64,000 bases of DNA, from NCBI RefSeq assembly GCF_000424185.1, contig NZ_AUJK01000005.1, positions 62,001 to 126,000 on the forward strand, given 5' to 3'. The notes under the pieces are model-generated. The model worked only from the letters and a program-made list of their open reading frames with translations, ran no database searches and was not told where the DNA came from. Both the position numbers and the translations under genes were made by a program. Source of the stretch: Prevotella sp. AGR2160. GTDB taxonomy: Bacteria > Bacteroidota > Bacteroidia > Bacteroidales > Bacteroidaceae. Positions 1 through 7,528 of the stretch are shown here, piece after piece. Every line of letters starts with the position of its first letter. Positions within the stretch are counted from its first letter, which is position 1.

Positions 1-14
1 TGCTCTTTCTTCAT
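1..14 (-). CDS. Possible 5' end of a minus-strand gene leaving the window (surE candidate)
   Basis: An ATG on the minus strand at 14-12 opens a frame reading M-K-K-E before the left edge. A TAATTTTG promoter element on the same strand lies at 56-63, about 40 bases upstream. In many Bacteroidales the gene divergent from parA is surE (5'-nucleotidase), whose N-terminus often begins with a short charged stretch like this. Only four codons are visible, so the identity rests on synteny alone. Confidence 0.3.
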
Positions 15-55
15 ATCAAATCTATATGTTTCACGCGTTTCACAATTTTTCAGTG

Positions 56-63
56 CAAAATTA
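56..63 (-). promoter_or_regulatory. Bacteroidota -7 promoter element for the gene leaving the left edge
   Basis: CAAAATTA on the plus strand reads TAATTTTG on the minus strand, matching TAnnTTTG. It lies about 40 bases upstream of the minus-strand ATG at 14. Confidence 0.45.
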
Positions 64-105
64 CTAAAAAAAGGAGAATTAGGCGCATATCTCATTTAAA
101 ATGTG

Positions 106-113
106 TATCTTTG
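106..113 (+). promoter_or_regulatory. Bacteroidota -7 promoter element for the parA operon
   Basis: TATCTTTG matches TAnnTTTG and lies 30 bases before the chosen parA ATG at 144. The ATG-less codons just after it make the longer reading frame from 111 an unlikely start, since it would begin inside the promoter element. Confidence 0.6.
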
Positions 114-143
114 CAATCAAAAGGTATTAGAACACGAAGAAAA

Positions 144-908
144 ATGGGCAAAATCATTGCTTTAGCAAATCAGAAGGGAGGCGTCGGCAAGACAACGACG
201 ACCATCAATCTGGCAGCCTCGCTGGCCACGCTGGAGAAGACCGTGCTCGTCGTCGATGCTGACCCTCAGGCCAATGCCTCCAGCGGTCTTGGCGTGGATA
301 TCAAAGACGTAGACTGTTCACTCTATGAGTGTATCATCGACCATGCCGATGTCCGCGACGCCATCTATACCACCGATATCGACGGCCTCGACATCATCCC
401 GAGCCATATCGACCTGGTAGGCGCGGAGATAGAGATGCTCAACCTCGAGAACCGGGAAAAGGTGATCAAGAACCTCCTTGAGCCGATACGCGACGACTAT
501 GACTTCATCCTCATCGACTGTTCGCCATCCCTGGGCCTCATCACCGTCAACGCCCTCACGGCCGCCGACTCCGTCATCATCCCCGTGCAGTGTGAGTATT
601 TCGCCCTCGAAGGTATCAGCAAGCTGCTGAACACCATCAAGATTATCAAGAGCAAACTCAACCCGAAACTGGAGATAGAAGGCTTCCTGCTGACGATGTA
701 CGACAGTCGTCTGCGCCTGGCCAACCAAATCTACGATGAGGTGAAGCGCCATTTCCAGGAACTCGTCTTCAAGACCGTCATCCAGCGTAATGTTAAGCTC
801 TCCGAGAGTCCGTCTCACGGTCTGCCCGTCATTCTCTACGATGCCGAAAGTACGGGAGCCCGCAACCACCTGGCACTAGCAAAAGAAATTATAGAAAAGA
901 ACTCATAA
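144..908 (+). CDS. parA: Chromosome partitioning ATPase ParA (Soj family)
   Basis: ParA is a Walker-type ATPase that works with ParB to segregate chromosome origins; it binds DNA non-specifically in its ATP dimer form. The 254-residue protein begins MGKIIALANQ and carries the deviant Walker A KGGVGKT at residues 11-17, followed by VVDADPQAN and the LIDCSPSLG switch region. The ATG at 144 was chosen over the upstream frame opening at 111 because 111 lies within the promoter element and family members start just before the Walker A strand. Its stop overlaps the parB start in TAATG, so the two are translationally coupled. Confidence 0.97.
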   Translation: MGKIIALANQKGGVGKTTTTINLAASLATLEKTVLVVDADPQANASSGLGVDIKDVDCSLYECIIDHADVRDAIYTTDIDGLDIIPSHIDLVGAEIEMLNLENREKVIKNLLEPIRDDYDFILIDCSPSLGLITVNALTAADSVIIPVQCEYFALEGISKLLNTIKIIKSKLNPKLEIEGFLLTMYDSRLRLANQIYDEVKRHFQELVFKTVIQRNVKLSESPSHGLPVILYDAESTGARNHLALAKEIIEKNS

Positions 909-1822
909 TGGCAGTACATAAGAAATATAATCTCAACACAAAGACCAACGCCCTGGGACGTGGTCTGGATGCCCTCATCTCTACGGAAGCTGTAAGCACA
1001 TCAGGCAGCAGCACCATCAATGAGATTCCCATCGACGAGATAGAGCCGAATCCCAACCAGCCCCGCCGCGACTTCGATCCCGAGGGTCTGCAGGAGTTGG
1101 CCAACAGTATCTCACAGATCGGCATCATCCAGCCCATCACCCTCCGTCAGGTCAGCGAGAACCGTTTCCAGATCATCGCCGGTGAGCGCCGTTGGCGGGC
1201 TTCCCAACAGGCTGGTCTGAAGGCTATCCCCGCTTATATCCGTACCATCAAGGACGAGAATGTCATGGAGATGGCCCTCGTGGAGAATATCCAACGTGAG
1301 GACCTCAACGCCATTGAGATCGCTCTGGCCTACGAGCATCTGCTGGAGAATACGAGAATGACACAGGAGAAAGTGGCCGAGCGTGTCGGCAAGAGCCGTG
1401 CCGCCATCACCAACTACCTCCGGCTCCTCAAACTCCCGGCACAGGTACAGATGGCCTTGCAGAAGAAAGAGATCGACATGGGACATGCCCGTGCCCTGCT
1501 GGCCCTGGACTCTCCGAGTCTGCAGATCAAGCTCTTCAAGGAGATCCAGAAGAATGGTTATTCCGTCCGTAAGGTCGAGGAACTCGTCAAGCGCCTCAAC
1601 AGTGGTGAAGATATCGAGACGAGCAAGAAGAAGATCCAGTCGCAGACGAAACTCCCCGAGGAGTTCAATATCCTCAAGGACCGGCTGTCCTCCTTCCTGA
1701 ATACGAAGGTACAGATGACCTGCTCCGCTAAAGGCAAAGGCCGTATCTCCATTCCCTTCAACAACGAGAAGGAGCTGGAGCATATCATGAATGTCTTTGA
1801 CAAACTCAACCAGCAAGGATGA
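908..1822 (+). CDS. parB: Chromosome partitioning protein ParB (CTPase, parS-binding)
   Basis: ParB binds parS sites near the origin and slides along DNA as a CTP-dependent clamp; ParA pulls on it. The 304-residue protein has the usual N-terminal ALGRGLDALI motif (residues 15-24) that contacts ParA, the CTP-binding GERRWRA box at 92-98, and a helix-turn-helix around 140-190 (MTQEKVAERVGKSRAAITNY region). The C-terminal dimerisation part follows. It overlaps parA by one base and the next gene by four bases (ATGA), showing one compact operon. Confidence 0.97.
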   Translation: MAVHKKYNLNTKTNALGRGLDALISTEAVSTSGSSTINEIPIDEIEPNPNQPRRDFDPEGLQELANSISQIGIIQPITLRQVSENRFQIIAGERRWRASQQAGLKAIPAYIRTIKDENVMEMALVENIQREDLNAIEIALAYEHLLENTRMTQEKVAERVGKSRAAITNYLRLLKLPAQVQMALQKKEIDMGHARALLALDSPSLQIKLFKEIQKNGYSVRKVEELVKRLNSGEDIETSKKKIQSQTKLPEEFNILKDRLSSFLNTKVQMTCSAKGKGRISIPFNNEKELEHIMNVFDKLNQQG

Positions 1823-2550
1823 AAGGATTATTGATATTTCTGATGTCCCTCTGCTCTTTTTCCGTGATGGCAGAAGAGACGGGACCGGCCTTTCTGGCTG
1901 ACAAGCCGTCACAAGAGCAGCTCATGACGACAGAAATGTCAGCATCACACGACAGCGTCATGACGGCTGACACCGTCAAGGCCGTGACGATGGCCAAGGA
2001 TAAGACAGCACATCAAGTACACCAGAGACGTGACTGGACGACATGGCGCCCCGACGTGAAGAAAGCCATGTGGTATGCTATCGTCCTCCCCGGTGCCGGA
2101 CAGATCTACAACCGGAAATACTGGAAGCTGCCGATCATCTACGGAGGTATCGTCGGTTGTATCTATGCTATGAGCTGGAACGGCCAACAGTATAAGGACT
2201 ATTCTCAGGCCTATATCGACCTCATGGATAACGACCCCAACACGAAGAGCTACGAGGAGTTCCTGCATCTGGGCAACAAGATTGACGCTTCCAACCTGAG
2301 TTATTATCAGCAGGTGTTCAAGAACAGAAAGGACAAGTTCCGCCGATGGCGTGACCTCAGTGCCTTCGTCCTCATCGGAGTCTATGCCATCAGCGTCATC
2401 GATGCCTATGTAGACGCCTCGCTCTCCGACTTCGACATCTCCAGAGACCTGTCCTTACATCTCGAGCCGGCGGTCATCCATGGTGGTGGAACCTACAGCT
2501 CACCCCTTCAAAACAACGCACTGGGAATTAATTGTTGTATCACCTTTTAA
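1819..2550 (+). CDS. DUF5683 family membrane protein
   Basis: This 243-residue protein has an N-terminal signal peptide (hydrophobic residues about 4-17, then AEE). It then has the DUF5683 hallmark of a hydrophobic segment with PGAGQIYNRKYWK, a second hydrophobic stretch directly after it (IIYGGIVGCIYAM), and a third near residue 185. The family sits between parB and a lytic transglycosylase in many Bacteroidales, and its function is not known. It overlaps parB by four bases and ends two bases before the next ATG, so it is made together with both. A role at the envelope during growth or division is only an inference from this context. Confidence 0.85.
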   Translation: MKGLLIFLMSLCSFSVMAEETGPAFLADKPSQEQLMTTEMSASHDSVMTADTVKAVTMAKDKTAHQVHQRRDWTTWRPDVKKAMWYAIVLPGAGQIYNRKYWKLPIIYGGIVGCIYAMSWNGQQYKDYSQAYIDLMDNDPNTKSYEEFLHLGNKIDASNLSYYQQVFKNRKDKFRRWRDLSAFVLIGVYAISVIDAYVDASLSDFDISRDLSLHLEPAVIHGGGTYSSPLQNNALGINCCITF

Positions 2551-2552
2551 AA

Positions 2553-4172
2553 ATGAAGAAACTTTATCTACTTTTGGTCACGGCGCTCTTCGCCGCCCCG
2601 CTGACGATGGCAGGACAGGAAGACAACGACGATCATGACGAGGATGTCATCACCGTGACTGATGAGCATGGAAAGAAAGAGGAGCTGGATGTACCGGAGG
2701 GTATGACTTACAGCCTCGACTCCCTGCTCTCCCAATATAACGCCAAGATGTATCTCCAACCCGATACCACCTGTCATTTCAAGGATGAGAATCCTTCCTT
2801 TGACCAAGAGGTGTATATCGACCGCCTGCGCCGTATGCCGACAATCATGGAGATGCCCTATAATGATATTGTACAGAAATTCATCGACCGCTATAGCGGA
2901 GAGCTGCGCCACAGCGTGAGCTATATGCTCGGTGCCAGCAATTTCTATATGCCGATTTTCGAACAGGCGCTGGAGACCTACAACCTCCCGCTCGAACTGA
3001 AATATCTCCCGGTCATCGAGTCGGCACTGAACCCGAGAGCCGTCAGTCGTGTCGGCGCCACAGGTCTCTGGCAGTTCATGCTCTCCACGGGCAAACGATA
3101 CGGTCTCGAGGTCAACTCGCTCGTCGACGAGCGCCGTGATCCGTTGAAAGCTTCCTATGCCGCCGCCCATTATCTCTCCGATCTGTATAAGATCTACGGC
3201 GACTGGAACCTCGTCATCGCCGCCTATAACTGCGGCCCGCAGAAACTCAACAAGGCGATTCACCGTGCCAAGGGGAAAACGGACTACTGGCATATCTATC
3301 CTTATCTGCCACGGGAGACACGAGGCTATGTACCGGCATTCATTGCCGCCAACTATATCATGACCTACTACTGCGATCATAACATCTGCCCGATGATCAC
3401 AGAGCTGCCGGCAAAATCCGACACCGTCGTCGTCAACCAAGACGTCCACTTCGAACAGATCTCCGCCATCCTCGGCATCAGTACCGACGAACTGGAAGCG
3501 CTGAACCCGCAGTACCGCCACGACATCGTCAACGGCCTCACAGAGCCGCGCGCCCTGCGTCTCCCGGCCTCTCTCATCGGTCCGTTCATCGATCATGAGG
3601 ACTCGATCTACAACTATAAGGCTGATGAGTACTTACAGAAACGCACCATCGTAGATGTCAACGATGAGACGGTCGGCCGCTCCCACCGTAGCTCTTCCCG
3701 CAGTAAGGCCCGTCGCACACGGAGAAACCGCAATACGAATGAAGACAGTCAGGACAGGACGACGGACAAACCGAACGACGGATCTTCAGACGTCAACGAC
3801 AACGACGATGCCGAGGACGCCTCCAACGCCTCCGAGCAAGGAGCTGCTTCGGAGGATACAGAGACCGAATCTTCTGAAGATGTCACCACGTCCCTGTCAA
3901 CGACCAGCGCACACCGCTACCGTTCCACACGCCGTTCAGCGAGTCGTTCAAAGTCAAGCAACAGGAACTCTCACTCCTCCGGTCGTTCTCAGAAGAGCAA
4001 AAAGCAGAAAAAGGATAAACAGGCAGACCGTACCCAGCATGTGAAGATCCGCAAGGGGGATACCCTCAGTGAGATCGCTGAGCGCAACCACACCACGGTC
4101 AAGAAGCTCAAGCGGCTCAATGGAATCAAAGGTACCACCATTCAGCCAGGCAAGAAGCTGAAAATTAATTAG
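2553..4172 (+). CDS. Membrane-bound lytic murein transglycosylase with LysM (MltD-like)
   Basis: The 539-residue secreted protein cleaves peptidoglycan glycan strands to anhydro-muropeptides. A signal peptide covers residues 1-20. The SLT (GH23) domain follows with the catalytic glutamate E156 in YLPVIESALNP and the GATGLWQFM motif. A weaker LysM-like segment lies near 305-350 and a clear LysM at about 492-536 (RKGDTLSEIAERNHTT). Between them, residues about 370-490 form a Ser/Arg/Glu-rich, probably disordered linker. The start at 2553 was chosen over 2532 because it begins a proper signal peptide and lies just after the preceding stop. relA follows 11 bases later. Confidence 0.92.
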   Translation: MKKLYLLLVTALFAAPLTMAGQEDNDDHDEDVITVTDEHGKKEELDVPEGMTYSLDSLLSQYNAKMYLQPDTTCHFKDENPSFDQEVYIDRLRRMPTIMEMPYNDIVQKFIDRYSGELRHSVSYMLGASNFYMPIFEQALETYNLPLELKYLPVIESALNPRAVSRVGATGLWQFMLSTGKRYGLEVNSLVDERRDPLKASYAAAHYLSDLYKIYGDWNLVIAAYNCGPQKLNKAIHRAKGKTDYWHIYPYLPRETRGYVPAFIAANYIMTYYCDHNICPMITELPAKSDTVVVNQDVHFEQISAILGISTDELEALNPQYRHDIVNGLTEPRALRLPASLIGPFIDHEDSIYNYKADEYLQKRTIVDVNDETVGRSHRSSSRSKARRTRRNRNTNEDSQDRTTDKPNDGSSDVNDNDDAEDASNASEQGAASEDTETESSEDVTTSLSTTSAHRYRSTRRSASRSKSSNRNSHSSGRSQKSKKQKKDKQADRTQHVKIRKGDTLSEIAERNHTTVKKLKRLNGIKGTTIQPGKKLKIN

Positions 4173-4183
4173 TATTTACGCCT

Positions 4184-6454
4184 ATGGACAACCAGAACAT
4201 CAAAGACTTGGAAAGAGAGCAAGCCGACAACAAGATGATCAATGATGCTTTCCAGCATCTCTTGGATACCTATCTCGCGTCACGCCATCGGAAGAAAGTG
4301 GATATTGTCACCAAAGCTTTCCACTTTGCCAATCAGGCCCATAAAGGTGTGCGCCGTCTCTCTGGTGAGCCCTATATCATGCACCCCATCGCCGTGGCCC
4401 AGATTGCCTGTGAGGAGATGGGCCTCGGCAGCACGTCCATCTGTGCTGCCCTCCTCCATGATGTCGTGGAAGATACCGACTATACGGTGGAGGATATCGA
4501 GAATATCTTCGGTCCGAAGATCGCGCAGATCGTCGACGGCCTGACGAAGATCAGTGGCGGCATCTTCGGAGACAAGGCCTCAGCACAGGCAGAGAACTTC
4601 AAGAAACTCCTGTTGACGATGAGTGATGACATCCGTGTCATCCTGATCAAGATCTGCGACCGTCTGCATAACATGCGCACCCTCGCCTCCCAGCCGGCCA
4701 ACAAACAGTATAAGATTGCCGGGGAGACACTTTATATCTATGCGCCACTGGCCAACCGTCTCGGTCTGAACAAGATCAAGACGGAACTCGAAGATCTCAG
4801 TTTCCGTTATGACCATCCCCAGGAATATGCCAATATAGAAGCCAAGCTCGCTTCCACACAGGCGCAGCGTGACACCCTCTTTAAGGCTTTTACCGACCCA
4901 ATCCGTAAATCCCTTGATGCCATGGGCGTAAAATATATCATCAAAGCCCGTGTGAAGAGTCCCTACTCCATCTGGATGAAGATGCAGAACAAGCATGTCA
5001 CCTTCGAAGAAATCTATGACATCCTTGCCGTTCGTATCATCTATACTCCTGATAAACGGGAGAATGAGATCAACGAATGTTTCCAGATTTATGTGGCCCT
5101 GAACAAACTCTACAAGAGTCATCCCGACCGTATCCGCGACTGGGTAAACCATCCGAAAGCCAACGGTTACCAGGCGCTCCATGTCACCTTGATGAGTAAA
5201 CAAGGCCGTTGGATCGAAGTACAGATCCGTAGTGACCGAATGGATGAGATCGCCGAGCAGGGCTTCGCCGCCCATTGGAAATATAAAGAAGGTGGCGGAG
5301 AGTATACGGAGGACGAGAATGAACTCAACGACTGGCTTGGCACCATCAAGGAGATCCTCGACGACCCACAGCCCGACGCGATGGACTTCCTCGACTCCAT
5401 CAAACTGAACCTCTTCGCTTCCGAGATCTTCGTCTTCACGCCGAAAGGAGAGATCAAGACGATGCCCGCCGGCTGTACGGCCCTCGACTTCGCCTTCCAG
5501 ATCCATACCTTCCTCGGCAGTCATTGTATAGGTGCGAAAGTAAACCATAAACTCGTGCCGCTGAGCCATCAGCTGCAGAGTGGTGACCAGGTAGAGATCC
5601 TCACGTCAAAGAGCCAGCATGTACAGGCCAACTGGCTGAACTTCGCCACCACGGCAAAAGCAAAATCAAAGATCCAGGCCATTCTCCGTCGTGACAACCG
5701 AGAGATTCAGAAGAAAGGCGAGGAGATCTTCAAAGACTGGTTGAAAAAGAACAATCTGGAACTCTCCAACTCTATCGTTGACAAGCTCTGTGACTTCCAT
5801 GACCTACAGAAACATGAATCGTTCTTCCAGGCCATCGGTGACCGCAGCCTGCTCCTCGGAGAGAAGGATCTCGACGAGCTTCAAGGCAGAAACAAGAAGC
5901 CCAACGGTGGTGGCTGGCGTCGTTATGTGCCATTCTTGAAATCGAAAGAAGCAGAAGAGAACAAGCCTAAGACGGCGAAACTCATCGTCAACAAGGACTT
6001 CAATAAGAAACAGCCGATTATCATCACCGAAGAGAATATCGATACGTTCATCTTCCCCGACTGTTGTCATCCGATTCCCGGTGATGACATCATGGGATAT
6101 ATCGACAACAAGAATCATATCGAGATCCATAAACGAGCCTGTCCTGTCGCCGCCAAGCTCAAGAGCAGCTTTGGTAACCGTATCGTTGACGCCAAATGGG
6201 ATATGCACCGCCGCCTCTATTTCGACGCTACGATACAGATTCAGGGCATCGACCGCAAAGGCATGCTCCTCGATGTCGCCAAAGTGATCTCCGGTGAACT
6301 GAACGTCAATATTAAGAAGGTGACGATCAGCACCAATCAGGGCATCTTCGACGGCAGCCTCGAGCTCCGTGTCCATGAGCGCGCCGATATGAAAGTCATC
6401 ATCGATAACCTCAAGGGTATCGACGGTCTTCAGGAAGTACAGCAGATCCTTTAA
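4184..6454 (+). CDS. relA: Bifunctional (p)ppGpp synthetase/hydrolase, RelA/SpoT (Rsh) family
   Basis: The enzyme makes and degrades the alarmone (p)ppGpp in the stringent response. The 756-residue protein has the long RSH layout. An N-terminal HD hydrolase has H92-D93 and E96-D97 in ALLHDVVEDTDYT. The synthetase domain has RVKSPYSIW, GYQALH and EVQIR with the glutamate at residue 345. A TGS domain lies near 400-460 and a C-terminal ACT domain at about 685-756. Both catalytic sites look intact, which suggests a single bifunctional Rsh. It is the last gene of the par cluster; an 11-bp perfect palindrome spans its stop codon. Confidence 0.95.
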   Translation: MDNQNIKDLEREQADNKMINDAFQHLLDTYLASRHRKKVDIVTKAFHFANQAHKGVRRLSGEPYIMHPIAVAQIACEEMGLGSTSICAALLHDVVEDTDYTVEDIENIFGPKIAQIVDGLTKISGGIFGDKASAQAENFKKLLLTMSDDIRVILIKICDRLHNMRTLASQPANKQYKIAGETLYIYAPLANRLGLNKIKTELEDLSFRYDHPQEYANIEAKLASTQAQRDTLFKAFTDPIRKSLDAMGVKYIIKARVKSPYSIWMKMQNKHVTFEEIYDILAVRIIYTPDKRENEINECFQIYVALNKLYKSHPDRIRDWVNHPKANGYQALHVTLMSKQGRWIEVQIRSDRMDEIAEQGFAAHWKYKEGGGEYTEDENELNDWLGTIKEILDDPQPDAMDFLDSIKLNLFASEIFVFTPKGEIKTMPAGCTALDFAFQIHTFLGSHCIGAKVNHKLVPLSHQLQSGDQVEILTSKSQHVQANWLNFATTAKAKSKIQAILRRDNREIQKKGEEIFKDWLKKNNLELSNSIVDKLCDFHDLQKHESFFQAIGDRSLLLGEKDLDELQGRNKKPNGGGWRRYVPFLKSKEAEENKPKTAKLIVNKDFNKKQPIIITEENIDTFIFPDCCHPIPGDDIMGYIDNKNHIEIHKRACPVAAKLKSSFGNRIVDAKWDMHRRLYFDATIQIQGIDRKGMLLDVAKVISGELNVNIKKVTISTNQGIFDGSLELRVHERADMKVIIDNLKGIDGLQEVQQIL

Positions 6455-6463
6455 AGGATCTGC
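6442..6463. terminator. Perfect 22-bp palindrome across the relA stop
   Basis: GCAGATCCTTT is followed directly by its exact reverse complement AAAGGATCTGC. The relA TAA lies in the centre. It could fold into a stem at the end of the transcript and act as a terminator or 3'-end stabiliser. It has no clear run of U after it. Confidence 0.5.
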
Positions 6464-6502
6464 CTTTCCGCTTCCGTTCTATGAAAACTAAATCAACAAG
6501 AT

Positions 6503-7420
6503 ATGCACAAACTACTTACTCTACTCTTCTTTTTTGCACCCCTCATGGCCTCCGCTGCCAACCCGTATGACAACCCCGATACCCTGTTTGTCGCACAAGA
6601 CGGCAGTGCCCCGTTCCATACCATCGCCGATGCCGTGGAAGTCTGTCGCGCTTTCATGGACTATCACAAGGTGATCTTTATCAAGAAAGGAACCTATCAC
6701 GAGAAACTCATCATCCCCTCTTGGCTGACGAACATCGAGCTCTGCGGTGAAGACCGTGATGCCACCATCATCACGTGGAGCGATCACGCGAACATGCCCA
6801 TCCCCGGTACGAACCAGAAGATGGGAACCTTCCGTACCTTCACCGTGCGTGTCGACGGCAACGCCATCACACTGAAGAACCTCACCATTGAGAACAACGC
6901 CCCTCGTCTCGGTCAGGCTGTCGCCCTCCATACGCAAGGCAGCCATCTCGTCTTCCGCAACTGCCGTTTCCTCGGCAATCAGGATACCGTCTATACCGGC
7001 GGCATCGGCACCTCTCTTCTCTTCGACCATTGCTATATCGAGGGAACGACGGACTTTATCTTCGGTCCTAGTGAGGCATGGTTTCAGAACTGTATCCTTT
7101 ACAGTAAGATCAACAGTTATATCACCGCTGCCAGTACACCGAAAGGCCAGGCCCGCGGCTATGTCTTCGACCACTGTACATTGACGGCTGCTCCCGGCGT
7201 CACACAGTGTTATCTCGGTCGTCCGTGGCGCCCGTATGCGAAGACGGTCTTCCAATATTGCGACATGGGCGTGCATATCCGTCCCGAAGGTTGGTACAAC
7301 TGGAATGATCCCCGCAATGAAAAGACGGCTTTCTATGCCGAATACAAAAACACGGGAAAGGGTTACCAGCCACAATCCCGTGTTTCGTGGAGCCATCAAT
7401 TGACCGGGCCGGTCAATTGA
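6503..7420 (+). CDS. Secreted pectinesterase (carbohydrate esterase family 8)
   Basis: Pectinesterases remove methyl groups from pectin galacturonate, opening it to lyases. The 305-residue protein has a signal peptide (residues about 1-18, ending ASAA) and a right-handed beta-helix. The CE8 motifs are GQAVAL near 138, QDTVY at 160-164 with catalytic D161, YIEGTTDFIFG with nucleophile D184, and LGRPW with R240. All key residues are present. It stands alone: no SusC/SusD, lyase or regulator gene flanks it, which is unusual for a Bacteroidota pectin enzyme. A palindrome overlaps its last codons. Confidence 0.9.
   Translation: MHKLLTLLFFFAPLMASAANPYDNPDTLFVAQDGSAPFHTIADAVEVCRAFMDYHKVIFIKKGTYHEKLIIPSWLTNIELCGEDRDATIITWSDHANMPIPGTNQKMGTFRTFTVRVDGNAITLKNLTIENNAPRLGQAVALHTQGSHLVFRNCRFLGNQDTVYTGGIGTSLLFDHCYIEGTTDFIFGPSEAWFQNCILYSKINSYITAASTPKGQARGYVFDHCTLTAAPGVTQCYLGRPWRPYAKTVFQYCDMGVHIRPEGWYNWNDPRNEKTAFYAEYKNTGKGYQPQSRVSWSHQLTGPVN
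7397..7419. terminator. 11-bp-arm palindrome over the pectinesterase 3' end
   Basis: CAATTGACCGG and its exact reverse complement CCGGTCAATTG flank a single G. The hairpin encodes the last codons and includes most of the stop codon. It is a likely transcript-end structure for the pectinesterase mRNA. Confidence 0.5.
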
Positions 7421-7421
7421 A

Positions 7422-7528
7422 ATGGAGAATGGAGAATGGAGAATGGCGGCAGATCTGCCATCATTTTCCATTATCCATTTTCCGTTCTCCATTTATTATC
7501 TATTCTCCATTTTCCGTTCTCCATTATT
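7422..7528. repeat. ATGGAGAATGG-type intergenic repeat with inverted half
   Basis: Tandem ATGGAGA units (ATGGAGAATGGAGAATGG) are followed by several inverted units (CCATTTTCCATT, CCGTTCTCCATT). Together they form a long imperfect inverted repeat between two convergent genes. A second copy of the unit lies at 39877-39915. Confidence 0.7.

Noticed and set aside
27..43. Possible parS site near parA (TGTTTCACG followed by CGTTTCAC)
   Set aside because: parS is the palindrome TGTTTCACGTGAAACA. Only the first half matches here and the second half is a direct, not inverted, copy of GTTTCAC. It could be a degenerate site but cannot be supported.
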